A DNA stretch of 64,000 nucleotides from Allobosea sp. Tri-44. Its GTDB lineage: Bacteria; Pseudomonadota; Alphaproteobacteria; Rhizobiales; Beijerinckiaceae. Shown piece after piece: positions 8,432 through 17,165 of this stretch. Both the position numbers and the translations under genes were made by a program. The notes under the pieces were generated by a model that ran no database searches, was not told the DNA's origin, and saw only the letters and a program-made list of their open reading frames with translations. The stretch lies in contig NZ_NBDP01000053.1 of assembly GCF_004123845.1 (NCBI RefSeq), positions 310,001 to 374,000 of the forward strand, read 5' to 3'. Positions within the stretch are counted from its first letter, which is position 1. Every line of letters starts with the position of its first letter.

Positions 8432-8914
8432 ATGGCGATGGACGATATCTACCATATGCCCGGCCATCTCATTCGGCGCGCGCAGCAGATCGCCGTCTCA
8501 CTCTTTCTCGAGGAATGCGCGCCGGTCGATCTCACTCCCGTCCAGTTCGCGGCGCTGGTTACGGTGCGCGACAATCCCGGCATCGACGCGACCCGCCTGT
8601 CGGCGCTCGTCGCCTTCGACCGCTCGACGCTTGGCAATGTGCTGGAGCGGATGGAAGCGAAGGAGCTGATCCTGCGTTCGGGCAGCAAGGACGACAAGCG
8701 CATCAAGGTGCTGCACCTCTCGCCGAAGGGCGAGCGCATCCTGCAGGAAGCCGGGCCGCTGGCGCAGCGGGCCCAGGAGCGCATCCTCGCTCCGCTCGCG
8801 CCGGAGGATCGCGAGATCTTCATGCGCATGCTCGGGCAGCTCGTCGAGCTCAACAACGACGCCTCACGGGTGCCGCTGCGGCTGGCTGCGGTTCGCCCTT
8901 CCGACGCGGCCTGA
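8432..8914 (+). CDS. MarR-family transcriptional regulator
   Basis: A 160-residue winged-helix repressor-type protein. The recognition region runs through LTPVQFAALVTVRDNPGIDATRLSALVAFDRS with the wing LRSGSKDDKRIKVLHLSPKG, where the DKR-K-LxLTxxG pattern is characteristic of MarR. The ATG at 8432 gives the usual family length. It sits between the aldolase/hydroxylase operon and the Bug binding-protein gene, and both promoters carry a similar palindrome. A phenolic acid or its CoA-free degradation product is the likely effector, by analogy with other MarR regulators of aromatic catabolism. Confidence 0.88.
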   Translation: MAMDDIYHMPGHLIRRAQQIAVSLFLEECAPVDLTPVQFAALVTVRDNPGIDATRLSALVAFDRSTLGNVLERMEAKELILRSGSKDDKRIKVLHLSPKGERILQEAGPLAQRAQERILAPLAPEDREIFMRMLGQLVELNNDASRVPLRLAAVRPSDAA

Positions 8915-9017
8915 CGGCCCGGCGTTTCCCGGCATCGAGATCGCGGTCAGTGCAATTTCACGAGCTTCGATGTCTCGGGGTTCGTGAGCGTGTGGTTTGA
9001 CAGGTCCGAGATGTGGT

Positions 9018-9038
9018 GCATACTGATAATGAGTATGC
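9018..9038. promoter_or_regulatory. MarR-type operator palindrome, copy 2
   Basis: Perfect 7-bp arms GCATACT and AGTATGC are separated by seven bases. It shares the ATACTGAT core and spacing with the site at 8187-8209. It lies about 145 bp upstream of the Bug binding-protein start and about 100 bp downstream of the MarR stop. Confidence 0.58.
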
Positions 9039-9183
9039 GTTCTTATCTCGCGAATTGATCGGCGGGAGCCGCCAGCGTCCATCGTTGGCGGGCCTATTCC
9101 GCGACGGGATCGGGATCGCAGACGGCCCTTTCGACGTGACTCGAGAACCGCCGGCAAGGCGGCCATATCTGGAGGAAACCCTG

Positions 9184-10143
9184 GTGATCATCACAAGACG
9201 TGCCGCCTTGGCCGGGCTCGCCGCGGGCGCGCTCGCACCCCGTGCAGCCCTGGCTCAACGCAAGATCGTAAGGCTCGTCGTACCCGCTGCTGCGGGCGGG
9301 GCCATCGACGTCATCGGGCGGCTCTATGCGCAGCGCATCGCTCCTGCGCTCGACGAATCCTGGGTGGTCGAGAACAAGGCTGGCGCCAGCAACACGCTCG
9401 GTGCTGCCGATGTCGCGCGGTCAGCGCCCGACGGCACGACCTATCTGACCAATGCCGACATCCACATCATGGCGAAGCACGTCATGCGCAGCGTGTCCTA
9501 CGATCCGCTGAGCGATTTCACGCCGATCTCGCGCTTTGCGACCTCGCCGATGGTGCTGATCGGCTCGACCAAGACACCCGAGACCATGCCCGGGCTGATC
9601 GCCGATATGAAGGCCAAGCCCACTGAGTACACCTTCGCCAATTCGGCGCTGGGCAGCATGGGCCATCTCGCCACCGAGAGCTTCAAGCGCCGCACCGGCA
9701 CGAGCGCGGAACTGGTCAATTATCGCGGCACCGCTCCGGCGATCACCGACGTGGTCGCCGCCCAGGTTCCGCTGATGGTCGCCCCGCTCGGCTCGGCCCT
9801 GTCGTTCATCAACGATGGCAAGGTGCGTGCCTTCGCGATCATGGGCGCGCAACGCAGCAAGCTTCTGCCGAACGTGCCGACCGCCGGCGAACTCGGGCTG
9901 GCGGATATCGACTTCACGCTCTGGTATGGCCTGTGGGGGCCGAAGGGCCTGCCGGCCGAGACGGTGCAGCGTGTCAATGCGACGGTGCAGGCGGCGTCGA
10001 AGGATCGCGAAATCGTCGAGAAGCTGACTGCGCTCGGTGCCGAAGCGGTGACGGAGGACGCTGCCAGCTTCGCGAAGTTCATCGAGGCCGAGACCCTGCG
10101 CGCCAACCGCGTGGTTGAAGAAGCCGGCATCAAGCCGGGCTAG
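9184..10143 (+). CDS. Bug/TctC-family periplasmic solute-binding protein
   Basis: The 319-residue secreted protein starts at a GTG preceded by GGAGGA. Its signal peptide has twin arginines (VIITRRAALAGLAAGALAP) and ends near AALAQ. The mature protein shows the Bug pattern: KIVRLVVPAAAGGAIDVIGRLYAQ, then a W-V-VENKAGASNTLGAADVA segment. Bug proteins bind carboxylates for TctAB transporters. No tctAB lies beside it; the nearest pair is 13 kb away and has its own binding protein. Its likely MarR control and the cluster content suggest an aromatic carboxylate ligand. Confidence 0.87.
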   Translation: MIITRRAALAGLAAGALAPRAALAQRKIVRLVVPAAAGGAIDVIGRLYAQRIAPALDESWVVENKAGASNTLGAADVARSAPDGTTYLTNADIHIMAKHVMRSVSYDPLSDFTPISRFATSPMVLIGSTKTPETMPGLIADMKAKPTEYTFANSALGSMGHLATESFKRRTGTSAELVNYRGTAPAITDVVAAQVPLMVAPLGSALSFINDGKVRAFAIMGAQRSKLLPNVPTAGELGLADIDFTLWYGLWGPKGLPAETVQRVNATVQAASKDREIVEKLTALGAEAVTEDAASFAKFIEAETLRANRVVEEAGIKPG

Positions 10144-10151
10144 AGCGCACT

Positions 10152-10180
10152 CCGGCCAGCTTGGGGTGCAAGCTGGCCGG
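10152..10180. terminator. Hairpin between convergent genes
   Basis: Perfect 11-bp GC-rich arms (CCGGCCAGCTT and AAGCTGGCCGG) with a 7-base loop lie in the 48 bp between the convergent Bug and hpaI genes. There is no T-run, so it may act as a two-way block rather than a classic intrinsic terminator. Confidence 0.6.
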
Positions 10181-10191
10181 TGAACCCGCCC

Positions 10192-10956
10192 CTAGCGGGC
10201 GAACGCCTTCGCCAGCGCGTCGGCATTTTTCGTCAGCAGGCCGAGGTCCGAGCCGACGGCGACAAAGCGATAGCCCCATTCGATATAGCGGCGGGCATCG
10301 GCCTCCGACGGCGTGAGGATGCCCGCCGGCTTGCCGACGGCGGTCAACCGATCGACCGCGTCCTTGATCGCGGCCTGCACCTCGGGATGGCCGGGATTGC
10401 CGATATGGCCGAGCGAGGCGGAGAGATCGGCCGGGCCGATGAAGACGCCGTCGACCCCGTCGACCGAGGCGATCGCCTCGATCTGGCTCAGGGCCTCGCC
10501 GGTCTCGACCTGCACGAGGACGCAGATCTCGGCATCGGCGCGCTTGAGATAGTCAGGCACGCGGCCATAGCGGCTGCCGCGGCCGCTCACGGTGATGCCG
10601 CGTATGCCGGCCGGCGGATAGCGGCAGGCGGCGACGGCCTTGGCCGCCTCCTCAGCGTTCTGGACGAAGGGCACGAGCACGGCCTGCGTGCCGATATCGA
10701 GGAGGCGCTTGATCAGGACCGGGTCGTTCCAGGCCGGGCGTACGATTGGCGTCGCGGTGCCGGCCTGCAGCGCCTGGAGCTGGGCGAGTACCGCCGGCGG
10801 CTCGTTCGGCGAGTGCTCGGTGTCGACCAGGATCCAGTCGAAGCCGCTATGACCGATGATCTCGGCAACGATCGGGCTGCATAGGCTGCTCCACAGCCCG
10901 ATCTGGAGCTCGCCGCGGGCGAGCGCGGCCTTGAAGGCGTTGCGAGGCAGGTCCAT
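10192..10956 (-). CDS. hpaI: 4-hydroxy-2-oxoheptanedioate aldolase (HpaI/HpcH family)
   Basis: The 254-residue metal-dependent class II pyruvate aldolase has the family landmarks WILVDTEHSPNE, ATPIVRPAWNDP, LVQVETGEAL (metal-binding Glu) and DGVFIGPADLSASLGH (metal-binding Asp). It splits 4-hydroxy-2-oxo acids into pyruvate plus an aldehyde, the last step of homoprotocatechuate meta-cleavage. It follows hpaH by 11 bp and both follow a semialdehyde dehydrogenase gene, a standard lower-pathway order. It could also serve the hpaF-hpaE-hpaD cluster at 27591-30547, which has no HpaI of its own. Confidence 0.9.
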   Translation of the reverse strand: MDLPRNAFKAALARGELQIGLWSSLCSPIVAEIIGHSGFDWILVDTEHSPNEPPAVLAQLQALQAGTATPIVRPAWNDPVLIKRLLDIGTQAVLVPFVQNAEEAAKAVAACRYPPAGIRGITVSGRGSRYGRVPDYLKRADAEICVLVQVETGEALSQIEAIASVDGVDGVFIGPADLSASLGHIGNPGHPEVQAAIKDAVDRLTAVGKPAGILTPSEADARRYIEWGYRFVAVGSDLGLLTKNADALAKAFAR

Positions 10957-10967
10957 CGAGAACTCCT

Positions 10968-11750
10968 TCAGACGAACTGCACGGAGACGCTACCGAGCGG
11001 CCCGAAATCGGCGTGCAGCGTATCGCCCTTAGCTGCCCAGACCGGCCGTGTGAAGGAGCCCGACAGCATCAGGTCGCCGGGCTTCAGCGTGATGTCGAAC
11101 GGCGCGAGCTTGTTGGCGAGCCAGGCGATCGCCATTGCTGGGTGGCCGAGCACGCCGGCGGCGAGGCCGGTCTCCTCGATCTCGGAGTTGCGATAGAAGA
11201 TCGCGCCGACCCAGCGCAGGTCGACATCCTCGGGCCGGACCGGCCGGCCGCCGAGGACGATGCCGGCGGCGGCGCCATTGTCGGCGATCGTGTCGAAGAT
11301 CTTGCGCGGCTCGGTCACGCGCGCATCGATGATCTCGATCGAGGGTACGACATATTCGGTCGCCCGGAGCACGTCGATCAGCCCGATGCCCGGGCCCTTC
11401 AGCGGCTCCTTCAGGATGAAGGTCAGCTCCGGCTCGACGCGCGGCATGCAGAAATTCTCGAACTTCACCTTGGCGCCATCGTTCAGCAGGAGATCATCGA
11501 AGAGGTAGCCGTAGTCCGGCTCGTCGATCTTCGAGGAGGCCTGCATCGCCTTCGAGGTCAGGCCGATCTTGTGGCCGACGATCCTGGCGCCCGCCTTGAC
11601 CCGCTCCTGCGCCACCGCCGAGGAGATCGCGTAGGAATCCTCGATCCTGATCTCGGGGAACATCTGCGAGGGCCGTTCGCCCTGCTTCTTGGTGCGGTGG
11701 CTCTCAAGCAAGGAGCGCACCACCTGCGCGCGCTGGGCTTCGGTCAGCAT
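10968..11750 (-). CDS. hpaH: 2-oxo-hept-4-ene-1,7-dioate hydratase (HpaH family)
   Basis: The 260-residue cytoplasmic hydratase belongs to the FAH-like 2-oxopent-4-enoate hydratase/decarboxylase superfamily. Visible elements are VGHKIGLTSKAMQ, PRVEPELTFILKEPL (metal-binding E-x-E) and VVPSIEIIDARV, with length close to known HpaH proteins. The DYGYLFDD segment is typical of HpaH rather than the MhpD type. It adds water to the dienoate formed after ring cleavage and supplies HpaI, its downstream neighbour. A 2-oxo-3-hexenedioate decarboxylase is a related alternative, but overall resemblance favours the hydratase. Confidence 0.88.
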   Translation of the reverse strand: MLTEAQRAQVVRSLLESHRTKKQGERPSQMFPEIRIEDSYAISSAVAQERVKAGARIVGHKIGLTSKAMQASSKIDEPDYGYLFDDLLLNDGAKVKFENFCMPRVEPELTFILKEPLKGPGIGLIDVLRATEYVVPSIEIIDARVTEPRKIFDTIADNGAAAGIVLGGRPVRPEDVDLRWVGAIFYRNSEIEETGLAAGVLGHPAMAIAWLANKLAPFDITLKPGDLMLSGSFTRPVWAAKGDTLHADFGPLGSVSVQFV

Positions 11751-11830
11751 GGCATTTTGTCCTGTGTCGCGATGGCAGAGGGCGGTCGCTGCCTGCTACC
11801 GCCGGATTTGACGTTGAAAGCGGGAAGCCG

Positions 11831-13336
11831 TCAGAGCTTGATGCAGACGTTGCGCAGCTCGGTGTAGAACTCCATCGAGTGCACGCCGCCCTCGCGGCCG
11901 ATGCCGGACTGCTTCGAGCCGCCGAAGGGCGTGCGCAAATCGCGCAGGAACCAGGAATTCACCCAGGTGATGCCGACCTCGACCTGAGCTGCAACGCGAT
12001 GGGCCCGCGTCAGGTTCTCGGTCCAGATCGAGGTGGCGAGGCCGTAGGGGCTGTCGTTCGCGAGCGTGATGACGGCGTCCTCCTCGTCGAAGGGCACGAT
12101 GTTGCAGCAGGGACCGAAGATCTCCTCGCGCATCACCGCCGAATCCTCGGAGAGACCCGTCCAGATCGTCGGCTCGACGAAGGAGCCGTCCGAGTAGGGG
12201 GCTGGCAGCTCGGGCACGCCGCCGCCGGTGATGATCTCGGCGCCCTCGGTCTTCGCCATGGCGTAGTAGGACAGCACCTTGTCGCGATGGACCTGGCTGA
12301 TCAGCGGGCCGAGCGTGGTCGAGGCCTCGAACGGGTTGCCCGGCTTCAGCTTCTCGGCCGCTTGCTTCAGCCGCTGGGTGAACTGATCGAAGATCGGCCG
12401 CTCGACATAGACGCGCTCGGTGCCGAGGCAGACCTGGCCGCAATTGGCGAAAACGGCGCGGCCGACGCCCTCGATCGCCTTGTCCATGTCGCAATCGGCG
12501 AAGACCAGCGAGGCGTTCTTGCCGCCGAGCTCGAGCGAGACCGGTCTAACGCCCCTGGACGCGGCCCGCATGATCGCTTCGCCCGTTCGCGTCTCGCCGG
12601 TGAAGGTGATGCCGTCGACGAGTGGATGGCTGGTCAGGTATTCGCCGGCGCTGTCCTCGCCGTAGCCGTGCACGACATTGTAGACGCCGGGCGGCACGCC
12701 GGCTTCGTTCATGATCTCGCCGAGCATGGTCGCCGTGGTCGGCGTCTCCTCGGAGGGCTTGACCACGACGGTGTTGCCGCAGGCGAGCGCCGGCGCGACC
12801 TTCCAGGTCATCAGCAGGAGCGGCAGGTTCCACGGGCAGACCACGGCGATGACGCCGCGCGGCCTGCGAATGGCGTAGTTCAGCGCACCGGCGCCGTCCG
12901 GCGTCGCCATGCGGAAGGTCTCGGTCGAGAGCGTCAGCACCTGGTCGGCGAAGACGTTGAAGTTCGCGGCGCCGCGCGGGATGTCGATATGCGAGGCGAG
13001 GCTCTTCGGCTTGCCGGTGTCGAGCACCTCGGCCGCGAGGAAATCGTCGAAGCGGGCCATGATCCCGTCGGCGACCTTGCGCAGGATCGCCGAGCGCTGC
13101 TGCTCGCTCATCCTGCCCCACGGCCCCTTCAGTGCCCGCCTGGCAGCCTTGACCGCATCGTCGACCGCAGCCGAGTCGGCCTCGGGGACGAGGTTGATCA
13201 ATTCGCCGGTCGCCGGATGGCGGTTCTCGAAGCTGCTGCGGCCGGCCGGCACGAAGCGCCCATCGATGAAATGCGACAGGCGGGCGGTCTCAGCGCCCAC
13301 AGCAGCACCCTGGTAGCGCGGAACGGCGCTGTTCAT
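11831..13336 (-). CDS. NAD-dependent semialdehyde dehydrogenase of meta-cleavage type (HpaE/DmpC-like)
   Basis: The 501-residue aldehyde dehydrogenase has ELGGKNASLVF (general-base Glu), FANCGQVCLGTERVYVE (catalytic Cys), CPWNLPLLLMTWK and EEIFGPCCNIVPF. These features match oxidisers of 2-hydroxymuconate or 5-carboxymethyl-2-hydroxymuconate semialdehyde. It is 80 bp upstream of hpaH on the same strand and presumably oxidises the ring-cleavage product of the extradiol enzyme at 20589. It is distinct from the hpaE at 27983, so the window carries two such dehydrogenases. The exact semialdehyde is not deducible. Confidence 0.86.
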   Translation of the reverse strand: MNSAVPRYQGAAVGAETARLSHFIDGRFVPAGRSSFENRHPATGELINLVPEADSAAVDDAVKAARRALKGPWGRMSEQQRSAILRKVADGIMARFDDFLAAEVLDTGKPKSLASHIDIPRGAANFNVFADQVLTLSTETFRMATPDGAGALNYAIRRPRGVIAVVCPWNLPLLLMTWKVAPALACGNTVVVKPSEETPTTATMLGEIMNEAGVPPGVYNVVHGYGEDSAGEYLTSHPLVDGITFTGETRTGEAIMRAASRGVRPVSLELGGKNASLVFADCDMDKAIEGVGRAVFANCGQVCLGTERVYVERPIFDQFTQRLKQAAEKLKPGNPFEASTTLGPLISQVHRDKVLSYYAMAKTEGAEIITGGGVPELPAPYSDGSFVEPTIWTGLSEDSAVMREEIFGPCCNIVPFDEEDAVITLANDSPYGLATSIWTENLTRAHRVAAQVEVGITWVNSWFLRDLRTPFGGSKQSGIGREGGVHSMEFYTELRNVCIKL

Positions 13337-13363
13337 CGTCTCACTCCCGGATTGTTGTTGTTG

Positions 13364-14104
13364 TCATGGGCGCATCATCGCGCCGCCATTCACGTCGAGG
13401 ATGGCGCCCGAGATGAAGCTCGCCGCCGGTGAACAGAGGAAGGCGATCGGCCAGGCGATTTCCTCCGGACGGGCGGCCCGGCCGAGTGGATGGCGTGCCA
13501 GCGCCGCCGAAAGATCATGGACGCCGACCATCGCCGTGTCGGTGATCCCCGGCGCGATGCCGTTGACCAGCATGCCCTGGCCGCCGAAGCGGGCCGCGAG
13601 CCAGCGCACCAGCGTGTGCAAACCGCCCTTGGACGCGGCGTAATGCGGGCCGACGCCGGGGAAGGAGCCGCCGGTCGCGGCAACGATCGAGCCGACGAGG
13701 ACGACCCGCCCGCCGCCGCGCGCTGCCATGGCGGGCACGAGCTCGCGCGCCAGGCGCATCGGCGCCATCAGGTTGAGTGACAGCGTCGTCTCGGCGACCT
13801 CTTCCCAGCCGTCCGCATCCCAATCGACTGGACGGTAGATGCCGGCACCGAGGACAGCGGCGTCGAGTGCGCCTGCCAGCTCGGACAGGCGCCGCGGTGC
13901 TTCGTCGTCGAGCAGGTCGATGGTGATCTCGCGGGCCTTGTCGGCATGCTCGCCGAGCCCGGCGATCGTCGCGGCGCAGGAGATGCGGTCGGTTAGGATG
14001 AGCTTGGCGCCGAGGCCCGCCAGAACCTGCACTGTCACCGCGCCGATGCCGCCGGCTGCGCCAGTGACCAGAATGGTCTGGCCGCTCAGATCGAAGCCGC
14101 TCAC
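13364..14104 (-). CDS. Short-chain dehydrogenase/reductase (SDR)
   Basis: This 246-residue classical SDR has the cofactor motif TGAAGGIGAVT, an NAG-like loop (VLGAGIYRP), the catalytic Ser in LVGSIVAATGG and the YxxxK pair in YAASKGGLHTLVR. The start is GTG overlapping the GntR stop as GTGA, so it is translationally coupled. It probably oxidises a diol or alcohol, for example a cis-dihydrodiol or benzylic alcohol, on the way to the catechol. This role is only inferred from the aromatic gene context. Confidence 0.85.
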   Translation of the reverse strand: MSGFDLSGQTILVTGAAGGIGAVTVQVLAGLGAKLILTDRISCAATIAGLGEHADKAREITIDLLDDEAPRRLSELAGALDAAVLGAGIYRPVDWDADGWEEVAETTLSLNLMAPMRLARELVPAMAARGGGRVVLVGSIVAATGGSFPGVGPHYAASKGGLHTLVRWLAARFGGQGMLVNGIAPGITDTAMVGVHDLSAALARHPLGRAARPEEIAWPIAFLCSPAASFISGAILDVNGGAMMRP

Positions 14105-14814
14105 GCCTTGTCTCCGGGAAAGTCGTCGTCCCGGGCCAGCGCAGCCATCGCCTTGCGGACCTCTTCGGCCGTGCGGGCGAGGTGCAGCTCGGTCATCCGG
14201 CAGGCGCGCAGCGCATTGCGCTGCATGGTCGCATCGTAGATGGCGCGATGCTCGTCATGGACGTTGCGCCAGCCACGCGAAACGTTGAGCGACACACGGC
14301 GATAGCGCTCGGATTGCCGGTAGAGCAGGTCGCGCAGCTTGATCAGCATCGGCGATCCCGCGGCCGAGACCAGCGCGGCATGGAAGGCGCGGTTGCGCGC
14401 CTCCCAGATCTCGAGCTGCTCCGGCGGCAGCGCCTCGCTGGTGTGCGGCAGATGCTCTTCGACCGCCGCCAGCGCCTCGAACGCTGCCGTGACCTCGCGC
14501 TCCCACTCTGCACCGCCATTGCGGATCGCGGCGTTGAGCGCCTCGGTTTCGATCAGGGCGCGGACACGCGAGACATCATCGAGCTCGTCCAGGGAAAGCG
14601 GCGCCACCCAGAAGCCGCGCTGTCCCTCCGAGACCACGAGCAGGTCGCCCATCAGCCGGGCGAGCGCTTCGCGCAGTGGCGACATGCCGACTTCATAGTC
14701 CTGCGCCAGCCCTTCGAGCTTCAGCTTGCTGCCCGCTGCGAGGCGGCCATTGACGATGTCGCCGCGCAATTGGCGGTAGGTCCGGTCGGCCAAAGTCTTG
14801 TCGGATGAGGACAT
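14101..14814 (-). CDS. GntR-family regulator, FadR/FCD subfamily
   Basis: The 237-residue protein has an N-terminal winged helix (YRQLRGDIVNGRLAAGSKLKLEGLAQ) and a C-terminal all-helical FCD ligand domain with the histidine pattern RNRAFHAAL and DEHRAIYDA that binds a metal and a carboxylate. It is first in the minus-strand group GntR-SDR-dehydrogenase-hpaH-hpaI and divergent from the ABC importer at 15070. It is thus placed to control both in response to an organic acid. Confidence 0.88.
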   Translation of the reverse strand: MSSSDKTLADRTYRQLRGDIVNGRLAAGSKLKLEGLAQDYEVGMSPLREALARLMGDLLVVSEGQRGFWVAPLSLDELDDVSRVRALIETEALNAAIRNGGAEWEREVTAAFEALAAVEEHLPHTSEALPPEQLEIWEARNRAFHAALVSAAGSPMLIKLRDLLYRQSERYRRVSLNVSRGWRNVHDEHRAIYDATMQRNALRACRMTELHLARTAEEVRKAMAALARDDDFPGDKA

Positions 14815-14948
14815 TCCGAGGCGCGCAGCTCCTGTGGTCGATAGCCCTCTCTAGCATTAAATTTCGAAATTACAATCCTGAACGGAACACAAGTTGGACG
14901 GCGCTCTCTCTCGAGTTGTCATAAAATTAAGAGATTTATGAGACTCAT

Positions 14949-14969
14949 CGTGAAGTGATGTGTTTCACG
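14949..14969. promoter_or_regulatory. Inverted repeat in the GntR / ABC importer divergent promoter
   Basis: Six-base perfect arms CGTGAA and TTCACG are separated by nine bases, about 100 bp upstream of the ABC binding-protein start. It is the clearest symmetrical element in the 255-bp divergent region and a candidate site for the adjacent GntR protein. The surrounding stretch is AT-rich, as expected for a promoter. Confidence 0.35.
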
Positions 14970-15069
14970 GTCAGAAAAAATATCGAAATAAGATTGACAC
15001 CCCAGCGCCGATCTTGTTGGATGCCGGGCAATCGGGTGGCGCCAAGACCGCCCCGTTGGAGGACCTCCC

Positions 15070-16275
15070 ATGACAGAGCGCTTTCCACTCTCCCGCCGCG
15101 ACTTCATCGCCTCTGCCGGCGCTGCTGCCCTGACCAGCGCGATCGGCGCACCGGCCCTGGCGCAGACCGCCAACAAGCCGCTGAAGATCGGTATGGTGAC
15201 CTCGCTGTCGGGGCCGTTCACGGCGCTCGGTGAGAGCATGCGCGCCGGCATGCAGATGTTCCTGGCGGAGAATGGCGGCAAGCTCGCCGGCCGCGCCGTC
15301 GAATTGATCGTCGAGGATGATCAGGCCAAGCCCGACGAGGGCGTGCGCAAGTTCCGCAAGCTGATCGGCCAGGACAATGTCGACATCGTCTCCGGCGTGA
15401 TCTCCTCGGCGGTGGCGCTCGCCGTCCGCGACGTGGTGACCGAGGCCAAGGCGCTGACCTTCATCTCCGCTGGCTCGGCCAATGATCTCGCCCGCAAGGC
15501 GGCGAGCCCCTTCGTCTTCCGGCCGACCAAGACCAACTGGATGCTTGGCCACACCGCCGGCCTCTGGGCCTATGAGAAGCTCGGCAAGTCCGGCTGCATG
15601 ACCATCGGCGCCGACTACGCCGCCGGACGCGAATATATCGGCGATTTCGTCGCCACTTATCAGCAGCAGGGCGGCAAAGTCGGCAAGCAGCTCTGGGCGC
15701 CGCTCGGCACCACCGATTTCGGCCCGCTGCTGACGACGATCGCGGCCGAGAAGCCGGAGTTCATCTACTCCTTCTTCGCCGGCTCGGACGCGGTGCGCTT
15801 CCTACGCCAAATGCGCGAGTACCGGCTCTCCGGCAAGGTCAAGCTGATCGGCGGCGGCGCGCTGTTCGATCAGGAAGACGTGGTCTCGGCGGTCAAGGAG
15901 GCGGCGCTCGGCGGGCTCAACACCTGCAATCAGTCGCCGACGGCGCCGAGTTCGGCCGCCTTCACCAAAGCCTATCAGGCGGCGCGCAACGTCATGCCGG
16001 GCGAGATGGGCACGGCGGGCTACGTCACCGGCCAGGTGATCAAGGCCGCGATCGAGCGCGTCGAGGGCGATCTCTCCAACAAGGTCAAGGTCAAGGAAGC
16101 CTTGCTCGCCAAGGAGGTCGAGACGGTGTTCGGGCCGATGCCGTTCGACCCGCGCAACAACCAGGCGATCCTCGACATCTACGTCAACGAGATCAAGGAA
16201 GGCACTGGGGGCGTCCCGGTCAACCAGGTGATCCATACCTACAAGGGCGTGCGCGATCCGGGCCCGGTGGCCTGA
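15070..16275 (+). CDS. Branched-chain-type ABC transporter substrate-binding protein (probably aromatic acid ligand)
   Basis: The 401-residue periplasmic protein begins with a Tat-like signal (PLSRRDFIASAGAAALTS) ending at ALAQ. The mature domain starts KPLKIGMVTSLSGPFTALGESMRAG, the Peripla_BP_6 hallmark. GGAGG is present 9 bases before the ATG. Homologues in soil alphaproteobacteria bind benzoate-type or hydroxycinnamate-type acids as often as amino acids. The downstream LivHMGF genes and two extradiol genes, all coupled, suggest an aromatic ligand. Confidence 0.88.
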   Translation: MTERFPLSRRDFIASAGAAALTSAIGAPALAQTANKPLKIGMVTSLSGPFTALGESMRAGMQMFLAENGGKLAGRAVELIVEDDQAKPDEGVRKFRKLIGQDNVDIVSGVISSAVALAVRDVVTEAKALTFISAGSANDLARKAASPFVFRPTKTNWMLGHTAGLWAYEKLGKSGCMTIGADYAAGREYIGDFVATYQQQGGKVGKQLWAPLGTTDFGPLLTTIAAEKPEFIYSFFAGSDAVRFLRQMREYRLSGKVKLIGGGALFDQEDVVSAVKEAALGGLNTCNQSPTAPSSAAFTKAYQAARNVMPGEMGTAGYVTGQVIKAAIERVEGDLSNKVKVKEALLAKEVETVFGPMPFDPRNNQAILDIYVNEIKEGTGGVPVNQVIHTYKGVRDPGPVA

Positions 16276-16295
16276 CGCGACGAAGGAGCTGTTCC

Positions 16296-17165
16296 GTGGG
16301 CTTCTATGCCGTCCAGAGCTTGAACGCGCTGTCGTTCTCGATGCTGCTGCTGCTGACCGGCCTCGGTCTGTCGGTGGTGCTCAACCTGATGAACTTCGTC
16401 AACCTGACCCACGGCTCCTTCTTCCTGCTCGGCGCCTATGTCGGCGTCTACTGGTTGGCCTCGGGCGCGCCCTGGTGGCTTACCTTCCCGGTCGCCTTCG
16501 TGGCGGCTGGCCTGGTCGGCTTCCTGCTGGAGCGTTTCCCGTTCCGGCAGTTCTATGCGCGAACGCATCTGATGCAGGTGCTGCTGACCTACGGGCTCTC
16601 GGTGATCTTCGCCGATCTGATGCGCTGGGGTTTTGGCGCGCAGATCCTCTCGGCGGAGATCCCGGAAGCGCTGCGCGGCGTCGTCTTCATCATGGACATG
16701 CCGTTCCCGATCTACCGGCTCTTCATCATCGGCTTCGGCGCGGCGCTCGCCTTCGCGCTCTGGTTCGTGATCGACCGCACCATCTGGGGCGCGGTGGTCA
16801 GGGCCTGCGTCACCGATCGCGGCTTCGTCGAGACCCTCGGCCTCGACACGCGCCGGATCTTCACCGCGGTGCTGGTGATCTCGGCCGGCCTCGGCGGCAT
16901 TTCCGGTGCGCTCGGCGCCGGCATCCTCTCGGCTTATCCCGGCCTCGACGAGGAGGTGCTGATCCTGGCGCTGATCGTCGTCGTCGCCGGCGGGCTCGGC
17001 ACCTTCCGCGGCACGGTGCTGAGCGCCCTGCTCCTCGGCTTCGCCATGACCTTCTCCAAGGTCTGGGTGCCGGAATTCTCCAATGTCGTCGCCCTCGCCG
17101 TCATGGCCGCGCTGCTGGTGGCGCTGCCCGAAGGGCTGGTTGCCAGGAAGGTGAGGCAGGTATGA
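16296..17165 (+). CDS. Branched-chain-type ABC transporter permease (LivH-like)
   Basis: The 289-residue multi-spanning membrane protein starts at GTG with AAGGAG 8 bases upstream. LivH features include LSVVLNLMNFVNLTHGSFFLLGAYV near the N-terminus and a GLGTFRGTVLSALLLGFAM segment near the C-terminus. It follows the binding-protein gene by 20 bp and overlaps the LivM-like gene by 4 bp. It forms half of the membrane channel. Confidence 0.92.
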   Translation: MGFYAVQSLNALSFSMLLLLTGLGLSVVLNLMNFVNLTHGSFFLLGAYVGVYWLASGAPWWLTFPVAFVAAGLVGFLLERFPFRQFYARTHLMQVLLTYGLSVIFADLMRWGFGAQILSAEIPEALRGVVFIMDMPFPIYRLFIIGFGAALAFALWFVIDRTIWGAVVRACVTDRGFVETLGLDTRRIFTAVLVISAGLGGISGALGAGILSAYPGLDEEVLILALIVVVAGGLGTFRGTVLSALLLGFAMTFSKVWVPEFSNVVALAVMAALLVALPEGLVARKVRQV

